64,000 nt of DNA from Tethya wilhelma (lineage: Eukaryota; Porifera; Demospongiae; Tethyida; Tethyidae). The stretch lies in the NCBI GenBank assembly GCA_964030475.1, contig CAXIPT010000014.1:124001-188000 (forward strand). Reading direction: 5' to 3'. Made by a program: the position numbers and the translations under genes. A model generated the notes under the pieces. It had not been told where the DNA came from. It saw nothing but the letters and a program-made list of their open reading frames with translations, and did not search any database. Positions 52,940-64,000 of the stretch are shown piece by piece. Within the stretch, counting starts at the first letter, position 1; every line of letters begins with the position of its first letter.

Positions 52940-55900
52940 ATTCATGCCTCTAGCAACTGTAAACATGTGCGGTAAAATGTGTTGTTTCTCAATGCAAGAA
53001 GTGGCTTGAAATTTGCAATCGGATATCCAATATCAAAATATGACTCCTGCTTATAGTACAAAGTAAATGGGTTTTCAAAGACTTGCCATAGCAAGCATGC
53101 ATAATAAACGTAGATCTAGTGTCACAACACAATTATTTACTCAATCTTGTACCAAACAGAAGCCCTGTATTACATTGCCTTGGTGCATGGTGACCAGTGG
53201 GATATCCATGTCCAGCACAATTCTAAAGCTTTAGATACAGACTTCACTAATGCATACTTGTGCATGGTATTGATAGTGTATAGGATTACAACAATGTTAT
53301 TATTGTTGCAATTAATATATCCTATAGAATACTTTATAGATTAGCAGAGCTCTATGTATTCTATCATAATAATTATTATAGTACCCCTTTGTCAACTAGT
53401 ATTTGCAGATTATAAGATTTTCTGTTGTCAATATGATGCCGGCAATCACTCCCAACATGTCAACATGATGGTTTTATGGTACCAACTGTGCACCTGTAGC
53501 TCCCCTTTGGTGGTGATATGCTGAAGGCTGTAGTTGTTAATCTGATGGAGAGTGATAAGTGTTTGAACCAGAGATAAGACTAGTTCCTACTGATGACATT
53601 TGGGGATAGTGTGAGGGGTACTACTTGAAATAGGCTCATTAGTTTTGAGAACAGAAATGGTGTGTGTTAGTGTGTACCTGGTTTTGAGGTTGCAAAAGGC
53701 CATGATAATATGCTTTGGATTCTGATTGCACACCGAACTTAATAATTTGGTCTAGTATTGACAATTTGTGATGCTAGCACTATTGTCGAGGCTTAATTGC
53801 TATTGGAAGTCCATAGCATTGCCAACTTAATCCTCTCTTATAACTTACAGTATACGTGCATATGGGACACCCTACAAGGATACACAGATTGAACTGCTTC
53901 TAGGACATGTAGCATGCAGTGTCCTACATTCATTTCTCTCCTATCGAATATGTGGGACTCCTTGAACATATCGCACAATCCATCTTTGGGGTCTCTAGCA
54001 CAATCCAACTCTAAAGGGGTGCCTTACTTCTAACTAGTCTTATTTTTGAGGGGTGGGTAACTGCTAACTACATTGAAGAGTATGCAAGTGGTATGTTGAA
54101 TCCTAGTGCCTCAATATCATATTGGGAGCCTTACTGATTGCACCACAATTAAATAATCCAATACCATAGAAACAAGCTATGCATATCTAGTAATTTGGTT
54201 TTTTCCCCAAGTTATGGTTTGACTTCCTGGAAAACTCATAGAGATGCTGTAACATAACTTATTAAAATACTGGGAATTGAGATGTGAGAACTAAACATGT
54301 GGGAGGTGAGGTTATGATATACTGGATGCACTTTGATCTTCTCAACAAGCTCACCAAAATGGTCTGCAGAATGTGTTTCATTAATAACTTGGAACACATC
54401 AACTAAGACTACTTATGGTTCACATTGGGTCACTATATACCACAGTAACCACATTCTCAGGCCACACCTGGTATAATTCCAAGATAGCACACGCACTATT
54501 GGGCAGGAGCAAATAATTATCACTGACTGTGCACTATATATGCTAGTCTGCAGGTTGATTGTTTCAAGAAAGCACACATACAAATGTTAAAACATAGTTG
54601 TACTTATAATATACCTATGCTATTTCAACCAATCTAGATCTGTTGGCATGGTGATTAGAAGAGCAAGCTTAACATTAGTTGCATGATTGTACAACATATC
54701 ATGGGAACACATTGGACAGCTGAGCGTCACTTGGTTACACTGACTGCATGTAGCTCAAAGGCTTCAGTCAACACTCAACGAAGGAAGGAAGGAATGGATA
54801 ACGTAATCATCAACAAAAACAAACTGAAACCTACAACCTTAGCTGGTATGTACATTATTATAATAATTTGCTGTGAATGCATATAAACAAGCATATTGAC
54901 TATATTTGCTATGCATTGTACACTTGAAACATGCACAGGGGATCAGGGTGCTTACCTCCGTGAGGGAGAGTCGAGTTGACAGTGCAAGAAAAGAGCTGAT
55001 TTTTCTTATCATGGGAATAATTAGCATAAGTCTCAGAGTAAGTGCTTTTCAGTCCACTGGATGAGGGAGGAATAAGAATGTCATAGAGTAATTTTGTGAC
55101 ACATTTTCTGTGCTATAACTATAAATATGCCAGTTCAGGCTGTTCATACACCATGTAGCTCCAAATTTTTGTGGCAAAAAAGTTTGTGAAAAGTCTGTCT
55201 TTGCTGTTTAGAACTAAATTTTGTGAATTCTTGCCAATACAATAATATAGTTTTCAGAATTTTCATGGAGAAAATTTTTGCTGTAATTATTATACTGACG
55301 AAATTCAAAATATAATGCCATAAAAAATTTGAAGCTATATAGTATTTTTTATTTGGCTGGGATTAAGGTTACAGACAATTAGTCTATGAACACACTAATC
55401 AGTACATGCTACTTATTATACGGAAGCAGACAATAAATTTAATCCCCCAATTTGTGCAGAGCTCGCACCAATTCTAACCGTAATATATTGGCGATTGATT
55501 AACTTTACAATCTCAAGTAAAGGGTGACTGGACCAGACAAAAAGGTATAAAAAAATATGATTGACTGAAAAGATTAATGTCGAAGGTACTTGTCATTGTC
55601 TCCTGGCAGCTGCCTAGAAAACATTGCTGGATGCTTTGTAGCTTCCTTAGAATGTCAAAATGAACGTCAGTGAAGTCTTAGAAGCATTCACTGTGAAATC
55701 AGAGTTGTTGGTGATTTAAGAACAAACTGTTGAATGCAGTATTATTGAAGAGGCAAAGTCCCACATTCCAGTAGTGGCATTAGATACAGACAGATGTTCT
55801 AGCACATTACTGCTGATAAATTATTCATATGAAGCTTGGGGAATCATCACAACTAAATTACTGCTCTCACTCTCACACATGCATACAGCTGTCCCTAAAG

Positions 55901-58900
55901 TTCTATAGATAATAATTGAAGGGTAGAGCTGTGATTTCACTGTACATTATCATAATTATGTGCACACGTAATACATGTGTTACACGTAATTATAATCCTT
56001 CATCCCTAAGATTCTATTGGATGTAGAATCAATGCTTGGAAAGTAGACAGACTCTCATAAGACAAATTTTTGGGGGAAAATACTAGCCTACTAGGCTCTA
56101 GACATATAAAGTACAGTCTGACATGTACCACAAAATTAAAACTTCCAAGAAAATGACTATCTTTATACCTTGTACTTTACCTTACTAAATTAGTCAAGTT
56201 TCTTCCGATAATACATTCACACGCTCCTACTAGGAAACAGATGACTGCAGTGTTGTTTACACTGAAGTCAAGATGCTCTCACATTATCTCATTATGCATA
56301 AACAACCCACTGTCGAGACATTGATGAACAGCAATCTAATTATGAAGGAACAACCTGTATTGACAACTGGCGTGTGTTCACAGTAACATCACCAACCTCA
56401 AATATTGCCACTTCCTCTACAATCATATGCTCATTATTATTATTTTGCGATCTAAGCAAATTTTTGAAAAGTTTTGTACAGCATGGGGTGGGACAATGAT
56501 CTAGTTATAAGATTTCAATTAAAACAATATTATGCATGTAACGTTCTATGTATGTTAAATTCTTGTAACCTTGTTTTTTTACCTTACATTTAGCATACCA
56601 TAAAGCTGGAAATAATGATAAATTAGATTCGATTTGATGCTTTGTATAGTACAAAATATTGTTAATATGTAGCTTCAATTCAGCCAAGTGTCAGTTAGAA
56701 TCGAGAAAGAGAGACAGAAAAGAATGAGATAAAAAAAGCTTGAAGGCTCGTGAAAATCCTCTTTCTTCAAGCAAAGGCTGAAGAAGCTACTGAATGATAA
56801 TATTCATTTGCATGACATTTGAGGTACTCACTTGGTGACTGGTGTGAGAGATTTTGGTAGTCGTGGGACAGTAGTCCCTGTTTTGAACACAGTTCTATCT
56901 CGTAGTGGTCCTGGGTCAGTTCTGGAGAGTTTATGACGGAGGGGATTCACTTTCATACCATGACCCCAGGCCTATGTGGGAAGAATACTTTCATTGAAAA
57001 GTTCGTATTTTACAGGATACACTAGTTGTTCGGTGAATACAACTTCTTGTTGTGCTTATTACCTTAGGGTAGTCTTCACACTGCCAGTAGGTAGCCACAT
57101 CTTTTTTAGGGTAGCGATTCATTTCATTCGTGGAGAAGGTTCTGTGGTACCAGTTGTTAGTGGTCATGTAGGGTTCAAGGCGGTCCAAGATGGCCTGGTT
57201 CTGAGGGACAAAGGACCTGCCTTTGAGCTGCTCATTGAATGTAGTTGGATTGAGTTCCTGTATGTCAACATTGAGAATGTCAAGTACATGTAGCTTTAGA
57301 TCTCACAGTAGTGCATACTGTTGATCAGAAAATTTTCGTTTTTAATTTTTACCTGACTAAGTTTTGCCGTTTCAACCAATTTGACCAAAATGTATGCATT
57401 TTGAATCGTCGTGTTAAATTTTTGCTACTCATGCATGCATGTGGCAAAACCCCCTTTCAACTGCAAACTTTCTTCATCTATGGTATACTTTAACCAACAG
57501 ATGTATTCTTGGTTAACTGATATTAAATGCATTGGAAGGGTGTGTGTGTTTGTGCGCCAACACACAGAGATCAGTTCACATGCACCATCTATGTGGTGAA
57601 AACCTCCCCCAGGGATATATCTGTTTGATGCTAATCCACAGCATTTTAATAATTAATCCTGAGCATCTGCAGTGGTATCACCATGGAAAATAGCCAGAAC
57701 ACTTTCAAATGCTTACAGTGGTAGAATTAACATGATGTAATAGCAAACCAGGAAGAAAAAAGACCACAGACCAACTCCACATTTGGAATGCATGCATTTA
57801 TATGGTAGCATTGTACACCCACTCCAAGCTTACAGCATACCAAACTGATGTTAGGTTTCATGCAAGCTCCTTAGGAATGTGAGGGCTTTTCTGCATGCGC
57901 AGGACACATGACTACATGCACATGCATTCCCAAGACACCTGCAAGGATGAGCTCATATAGTGTTTAGTTCTAGAGTTTCTGTACATGTATCTCAGTGTAT
58001 AATGGGCTGAGCTAGCTGAAACTTAGAGGACATGGGAAAGATATCATGATACAAGACATTGATGTACTATATTTATACTCTTGATTCACTGACAGAACCT
58101 GTTAGGCCAGAACAGTGGGACAAAGGATGGTTGGAAATGGTAGACATTATCTATGCTGAAGGTCAAAGGTCATCACTGTAACAATTCCTGTTTTGGTCAA
58201 TTTCTAATTGTAAGATAAACTGTACTTTGGATTTAATTAGCTCCATAAGAGTGCAGAGAACCATTTGTAAAATGAGTCTACCTTAGTTTAGACACCCTTC
58301 AGGAAGATGATATTGATTGGTCAAATTAGGTAGTAGAAAAGTAATGCAAATTTAAAAGCACTGTGATCTCATTGACACCTTATAACACATGAAGAGAAAA
58401 GGGTATGGGGGAGGACATCTTGTAATACATGGCAGTACACTATTGGTTGCATACACAGATCAGAATAACCGCTTGTACAGTGCATGAGTGTCACGGTCTA
58501 GGATTTCCAGAAAATCAGATGAATTCACAAATTAGAAAATTCAGAGAAGTGCATTTAATTGGATTTTTTTGGGATGTACAGAGTTTTGAGTGGTTTTAGT
58601 TTGAAATGAATGTACAACATCCTGAACCTTAGTAACATTGAGCTCATGAAACAACCACCGTTGCTATGGTGGCAGCATGCCAAGGGAAACTGCTCAAACA
58701 AACACTGATAATGTTAGCCTCATTCCCAGGCGTTCCCCTTAAAATATATGTGAGGAGAAAAACTTTGTAACTCACAAAATATGCACTGGGCCAGGGGAAG
58801 ACCTGGGAACGAGGCTAGATAAAACATTGCATGCAACCCGACTGATATTATTATACTTCAACTATCAGTGTAGCTATTCAGAAGTATCAAAGGTACTACA

Positions 58901-61366
58901 GTCGATCATATACAAACTTTAATGGTACAAAGTGTGTAGCTAGATCTGAACCTACCATTTTCTATCCCCATAAAATAATGTATGAGCAGAAGGCCTGACT
59001 TTTGAGGCTATGCAACATGTGTACAGACCGAATGTCATTAAGAAAAAGAAATCATTCTATGAAGAGCATCTTCATTTATTGTGTATCCATTTCAGTCAAG
59101 AATTAATTTACTTTAATTAATTTCAATGATTGTGCTAGCAAGACCTTTTGAACTCAGTCACCAATAGCAACCAAATTAGGTAATGTTTGACAACACTCAC
59201 TCAAAGAAACCATTGCATGTATTCCTTAACATCAACCTATTGCAAAATTCTTGCCATTCCATCTACACATAAAAACTCTCCATACTACAGGACCTTAGGT
59301 TGGATTGACCTTTCAACATAATGAGTTTTACAGTATCAATGTTGACTTTGGTTTGACTGTCCATCATGCATGGGCTTGCAGCTATATACTGTAGATCATT
59401 CTCATCCACTCTATATTTAACACCATCATGTACCCTTTTCGCTACATTGCCAGTCTTGTCAATTAATTTCTACAAGAAATGCCGCAGCTAATGTTAATGA
59501 GCTGCTTGACATAAAATAACCAGAGCAATGCAATTTTGGTACTTGAATACCTATAGCTAGAAATTTCGAGGAATAAAATTTTCGCGGAAAGGCAATCGCA
59601 AAACTTTTCGCAATTTAATTTTCGAGGATCGAGCAACCCCACCCATATATTGCAATATGATCCCGAAAATTTCGCGGGTAAAATTTTCACGGATCGCTGA
59701 CGATCTATGAAAACAGGGAAATTTATACTTCTTGAAAATTTCTAGTTATACAGTACTGCCCATTAGCCAGCCAAGTTGTACAAACTAGGCTATAGTTTCA
59801 TGAACCATGTCCACATGTAGTTGCATGTGAGTACATGTAGTAGTTTAGCAATTTGTGGATAAGTAATAATGCTTCCAGTTTGTCACGATCAATGTTCTGC
59901 AAAAATTAAATCAAGAAAATTTGGCTAAAACGACCAATTCAACAAAAAATTTGGACCAGTGAAAATTTCCCATCATAATAAGGCTAGCCATAAACTGCTT
60001 ATGAGATGACTTACAAATCTCACAAAGGTGCATTAGATAGAAATTTGCCCATTGCTTACAGTGAATGTACAGTACTTTGAAGCTATCATGCAAGTTATAT
60101 TTACGCTATGATCTCGACTGGTATACTGTATAGTGGATATTTCAGTGGTAAACTTTTTTGCAGTATTAATTGCTCGTTTTAGCAAGAAGTTAATTTTTTA
60201 CAGAAAGGTATTGTATCAGTACACAAAGGACGTATGACACGAGTGTACCACTGCTGACTCAGCACCAATGCAAAATATTGGGATCATATGATTGGAATGT
60301 AATTAAGACGATGTGACAGCAATACTTTGCAATAGGATTTGATTACGTGGGTTTAGGTGCTAAGTCAGCAAACACGCACTTGTGTCATACATCTGATCAG
60401 TCCATAAGTACAGTTTTGATACTAAAAGTATCAAACATGACCAAAACCTTAGATTATTAGGTATGCTTGTATAATAATTGTTATTCTGTGCATGAGCTAC
60501 TATAGAAATAACAGCTGACCACTGTTGTTATCACATAAGTAGTAACATGTTCAGTACACAGAGCAATTAAGTATGTAAGCCTGCACAAATGCAAACATCA
60601 TGGTTTCTATTTTTAACAACTATATCCGGTTAGTAATGACCAATGTTTTGTGAAAATCTTAAGGAATTGTATTGGTATAAAGACCTATTGTATTACAGGA
60701 AATTTTCACAGGATTCAAATTTCATGGTCACAATCTGATTGCGAAAAAAAGAACTGTAAAATTTAAACAGGTGCATTTGTACAGCTATATGGTAATTATT
60801 GCAAATTAGTGGTACAACTGTTGTGTATATATGGCTTTACTGAGGTGTATTTAAGTAAGGGCAGCACCTATGGTATACGGCCTAGCCATAAATATGTACC
60901 ACAATTATTTTGTAGCAATGGAGCACATGCATACAGAAAAAAATAGAGGCACCGATGGTGCACAAGCCTCGGCATACTCTGCCACTTGCAACTTGTGATG
61001 AAGCAACCACACACAGACAATGAACCAGATGAGCAATGCTATGATTGTATCAGCTGTTGTCAGATGCTATTGAGCAAACCTATTGGCTACCTGAATCATG
61101 TAATATCAGTACTTGCTGACCATGCAGCTTAGCTAGCTCAGTAGCTGGAACCATGTGGAAGTTTACTGGTAAACACACTGACCTAACTTGTAAGCTCAGA
61201 ATTTTAGCTTACAATCAATTGAGTTACTACCTGTGCAAGCAGCTAAGCCACCTGAGCCATATCACATCCAGATAACGCACACTATACGTGGGGCATGATT
61301 GATGGATTCAGAGAAGCACAAAAGCTTCGTATCTCAGAAACTACAGTGTCCTGCAAGATTCTACAC

Positions 61367-61404
<38 letters not shown>

Positions 61405-62342
61405 NAGTTTAAAAACATTTTGAGCGCAAATGCCACTGGCAACAAGCTTAACTTTTAAGCATCTTTGAAGACATCTAAGCCTTTTCTGATTCTGTTATAG
61501 GTTAAAAAAAAAATTTTGTCAGTCACTTAATTGCTTCAGCAAGTTTGCATCCATACGTATAACCCAAATTTCCCCTACCATTTGCCACAACAGAGTTACG
61601 CGAATTGAGGGGCAGGGAGGCAAAGATTCCTAGACCTTGCCAATTCACCAGTGGAAAACAAACAAACAAACAAACTATTTACTGGTCTAATTTTAGTTGG
61701 CCAATGGGTGGAGTTAAGATCATGGAGCTTCAAACATGGTTAGGATACCATGTCGAGAGAATCAAGGCTAGTTAGTATGGATGGTTGTGCCACCATTATG
61801 ATCTTGACAAGGTGACCTTCTGCAGCACTGTGATATGCATATCCAGTGGTGGATCTAGGATTTTGAATAGGGGGTTCATATCAATGTGTGTGAAGCATAG
61901 CCTCGTAAACCAGTCCCTCCCCGCTATTTACGAGGCTATGTGAAGCACTCAAAAAAAATTTAGCCTAGCCACGCCCACTTCCAGTTATATAGCCTTGCCC
62001 CTATAGCATGCATACAGCAAAAATTTTGCCAGAACAAAGCCTGAATGGCAAAAAAATGGCAAGAAAGAGAAAAAACTATATTGCGAGGTCTCAGCTGAAA
62101 GAGGGGTTCCACACAGGAACTCCCCCTGGATCCACCACTGATACCCATACCCATACACACCCACACAGAGAGATGTAACCTTTGTTGGTCCATTGTTGTG
62201 GTGGTCTGCCAGTGTTGGTGGTCGGGGATTACCAGAGTGAGGTATGACACTAGAGATAGACTCGGAGTTGGCTCTGTATTTGGCCTTCATCTCACTAGAC
62301 TGGTTTCCAGTCACCAGAAGAGGCCGCCATGGTTTCATGTTC

Positions 62343-62376
<34 letters not shown>

Positions 62377-63947
62377 ACTACTGCACATAAGTTTAGACAG
62401 AAAAAGCTGCATGTACTGTACATGTATCACTTGTATCAGTGTTGTCATTACTACATTATCAGTGGCGTGTCTAGGATTTAGTTCACGGGGGTGCTAATAT
62501 AATGCGGGCGCAAAGCGCCCGAAAAGTTTGGGGTAGCCACGCCCACTTTTGGTCACGTGACCGAAATTGCGCAATTCGATCACATGATCGACGATTGCTA
62601 TGCTACCGTATTCTGCTATTTTTTTGCTTTCTTTTCTTTTCTTTTAGCCTTAAAAGTGTTTTTGAAGCATTGCTAGCTCAGATTTTACTCGTTTCATTGA
62701 TTAATTCATTGAATAGCGCTACTTCTAAGCGATGACGTCATTATCTGGTGAGCCAGGGGGGTGCTCGAGCACCCGGAGCACCCCCTTAAACACGCCACTG
62801 ATTATATTGCTGTTACTCATTTGCCAACATCGAACTAGTGATATGTTTCAAGTTGTCGGAAGCAAAGAGACAGCAAGCCTTATAATTAGAGAACAAGCAA
62901 AGGAAAAAAACAGCTTAACTTGTTTAAGAGATTTCAATGTTTGACATCTACTTCAAAGTGCTAACTATGGCAAGACTTGGATGTAATTGTTGGCACCTTG
63001 TACGCACAATGTCAAGTCACAAGTAGCTAAAGCTGCATACTTGAGTACATTTAAGTGTGCATAATAAAGGAGACTACAGGACTAAGAGAGGACATGGACT
63101 TTGTTGACTTTGCAGAGTCAAAACTTAAGTTTTATTGTTGTAGCTGAGCTGTTCATTTAGCTGCATCATGAACAGCATGTGTATAACATTCACAGGGAGA
63201 GAGCCTGGGAAGGAGGCTAGTGATATGCACATGGCTGAATGGAGAGAGAGAGCCTCATAGTAAGTGAAATCACATTTATGATGTTGCCTGTAGTGAGAGG
63301 TTGCTACCCAGTGCTATGTCATTTACTCGACTTCCTGTACCAGGCTCATTCCTTAAATCCTACTCCTTAGCTGAGAGAGAGTCTGGAAACTAGGCTCAGC
63401 TGCTAGCCATGCCCATTGCTAAGTAAATTATACCTATGGTATAACCTAGTCGTATAACCGTATAGCTGGAAATATTGATGGAGATTTAGCAGTCAAATTC
63501 TAAATTGGCGAATTTAAATCCACCAATAGTTTTCCCACTGTATATTATTGGCATGTACTATGCACATGTGCAAATTGTCAATATAAATTTGTCAATATTT
63601 TTATTTACGTTCTGCAGAGCAAACTGTCAAATTTTTGATCATCAATATTTCCGGCTATAAAGTAGTCTGTTTAGAATTTATAGTGATATTTTCATGACTC
63701 AGATTTTGGGAACAAATTGTTATATTAGTAGTTAAAATGACATTCAACATATTTTTTTACCAACCTTATCAACAGTACCCAAGGTATAATGTACTTTCCA
63801 GCTCCCTGGGGCTCTTTTGAACAATGGCTGCTGTTCACTCAAAGGTAAAGGTTTGTGTGTAGCTGCTGTTGTGGTCTGGTATACATCTTGAACCATAAGT
63901 GGACTCCCATCAGTTAGCTTGGGTGGCAAGGGGTTTGGCCTTGTTGC
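52724..63947 (-). CDS. Unrecognised six-exon gene, 3' end complete
   Basis: The exons are 63947-63765, 62338-62180, 57257-57063, 56971-56832, 55044-54956 and 52806-52724 (stop TAA). All donors are GT. Acceptors are AG except at 62338, where a (CA)n tract abuts an ATG. That exon may therefore start the protein or have a hidden acceptor. Phases agree at every junction: 0, 0, 0, a split Asn codon, a split Gly codon. The peptide is about 282 residues, Pro/Tyr/Trp-rich with no membrane segment: FKRAPGSWKVHYTLGTVDK, EPYMTTNNWYHRTFSTNEMN, TYWQCEDYPK, TNTYSETYANYSHDKKNQLF, PKRTFLHSIPHMYQTMNMTY. The style resembles small ciliary microtubule-associated proteins, but I cannot name it. The first exon has a valid acceptor, so more exons lie right of the window. 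Confidence 0.75.
52807..54955. other. Last intron of the six-exon gene
   Basis: About 2.1 kb of AT-rich DNA with a (GT)n tract at 52893-52934 and no recognised element. The plus-strand frame at 53147-53344 is not convincing. Confidence 0.5.
55045..56831. other. Intron of the six-exon gene, no element recognised
   Basis: AT-rich with no clear inverted or dispersed repeat. A mild ATAATTATTATA bias. Confidence 0.45.
58717..58817. mobile_element. Short foldback, about 100 bp
   Basis: TAGCCTCATTCCCAGGCG at the left and CCTGGGAACGAGGCTA at the right are near inverses. Similar GAACGAGGCTAG or GACGAGGCTAG ends occur near 4550 and 30460, and AAGGAGGCTAG near 63210, so this end type is dispersed. Confidence 0.6.
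59550..59753. mobile_element. MITE family B, copy 2 (TA target site)
   Basis: Starts CCTATAGCTAGAAATTTCGA and ends TTTCTAGTTATACAG, flanked by TA. Inside it repeats GAATAAAATTTTCGCGGAAA, GAGGATCGAGCAACCCCACC and CATATATTGCAATA of copy 1 (1946-2151) in the same order. Confidence 0.8.
60229..60393. mobile_element. MITE family E, diverged copy 3
   Basis: The left arm GACGTATGACACGAGTG and right arm CACTTGTGTCATACATC are inverses. The interior CATATGATTGGAATGTAATT matches copies 1 and 2. The centre is longer by about 20 bp. Confidence 0.7.
60960..61370 (-). repeat. Dispersed repeat family F, copy 3 (inverted)
   Basis: Inverse of 36612-37080: CAAGCCTCGGCATACTCTG, TTGAGCAAACCTATTGGC, GAATTTTAGCTTACAATCAA, AGATAACGCACACTATACGT and GTATCTCAGAAACTACAGTG in reverse order. 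Confidence 0.75.
61371..61405. repeat. (CA)n microsatellite with N
   Basis: ACACAC tract ending at N 61405, probably a collapsed or unread repeat length. Confidence 0.9.
61844..62140. mobile_element. CAGTGG-family element with target duplication ATATC/ATACC
   Basis: Starts CAGTGGTGGATCTAGGATTT and ends GGATCCACCACTG. 5-bp flanks differ by one base (61839-61843 and 62141-62145). It shares AAATTTAGCCTAGCCACGCC and AAAATTTTGCCAGA with 18255-18619. A small inverted CATAGCCTCGTAAA unit lies inside. It ends 39 bp from exon 62180. Confidence 0.8.
62460..62800. mobile_element. CAGTGG-family element with 5-bp target duplication ATTAT
   Basis: Starts CAGTGGCGTGTCTAGGATTT and ends CACGCCACTG, with ATTAT at 62455-62459 and 62801-62805. 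The interior has GGGCGCAAAGCGCCC and GGTCACGTGACC palindromes. Lies in an intron of the six-exon gene, 122 bp upstream of exon 62338. Confidence 0.9.
63457..63664. mobile_element. MITE family C, copy 3 (inverted)
   Basis: CCGTATAGCTGGAAATATTG at the left and AATATTTCCGGCTATAA at the right. TATTTTTATTTACGTTCTGC matches copy 1 (7768-7984) inverted. Intronic, 101 bp from exon 63765. Confidence 0.75.
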
Positions 63948-64000
63948 CTGTATTATTGTAAGGGAAATTAAATTTAATGCTACTTCTTCTATCCTGTAAC

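Larger units (their letters stand above)
57258..62179. other. 4.9 kb intron loaded with MITEs
   Basis: Holds, in order, a short foldback at 58717-58817, MITE B at 59550, MITE E at 60229, family F at 60960, (CA)n with N at 61371-61405 and a CAGTGG element at 61844. No exon is recognised between them. Confidence 0.6.

Noticed and set aside
53147..53344. 65-codon plus-strand frame in the last intron of the six-exon gene
   Set aside because: No domain, no splice partners, and antisense within an intron.
1..64000. tRNA, rRNA or other structural RNA genes
   Set aside because: No cloverleaf with A and B box motifs or rRNA core sequence was recognised by eye. A tRNA scan would be decisive.

Overview
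This window is animal nuclear DNA dominated by transposable elements. Coding exons are short and split by GT-AG introns, there are no operons, and long CA, GT and CT microsatellites are common. The sequence is AT-rich and dense with short terminal-inverted-repeat (TIR) elements. A RasGEF gene fragment, a Helitron, MULE-type, IS630/Tc1-type, Ty3/gypsy and Penelope-like relics all fit an early-branching invertebrate. A demosponge such as Amphimedon is my best guess, but that is an inference and not proven here.

Layout. 0-0.6 kb: the 5' end of a minus-strand Ty3/gypsy element (LTR, primer site, Gag start). 0.6-8.2 kb: no genes, several MITE families, and a 1.6 kb palindrome made of two head-to-head element copies. 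8.4-15.8 kb: minus-strand MULE-type transposase relics of at least two kinds, with foldback elements and a 1,028 bp TIR element. 15.9-20 kb: MITEs, including two elements beginning CAGTGG with 5-bp target duplications. 20-21.5 kb: a Penelope-like GIY-YIG fragment and a broken DD34E transposase. This stretch recurs at 28.1-30.2 kb. 21.5-23.7 kb: Ty3/gypsy pol and 3' LTR. 26.0-28.1 kb: the N-terminal part of a Helitron-type protein. 30.6-31.3 kb: an unrecognised broken ORF. 33.5-35.7 kb: an intact DD34E transposase with a convergent, intron-containing second gene. 39.7-45.8 kb: a DUF7869-like ORF, two inverted copies of an OTU protease gene, and a RasGEF fragment between them. 49.9-51.8 kb: three exons of an unrecognised gene. 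52.7-63.9 kb: six exons of another unrecognised gene whose large introns hold many MITEs.

Assembly. There are eight N sites (21475, 28117, 35893, 39722, 41796-41804, 44264, 44650, 61405). Most lie in microsatellites or exactly at edges of near-identical duplicated segments. I infer that haplotype contigs or unmerged overlaps were joined here, so copy number and gene order across these joins are not trustworthy. One duplicated pair gives a clean filled/empty-site comparison for a 562 bp transposon.

How the genes relate. The only likely host genes are the RasGEF fragment and the two unrecognised minus-strand multi-exon genes at 49.9-63.9 kb. The OTU gene, the DUF7869-like ORF and the SHOCT-like second gene may be host or mobile. 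Everything else is transposon-derived.
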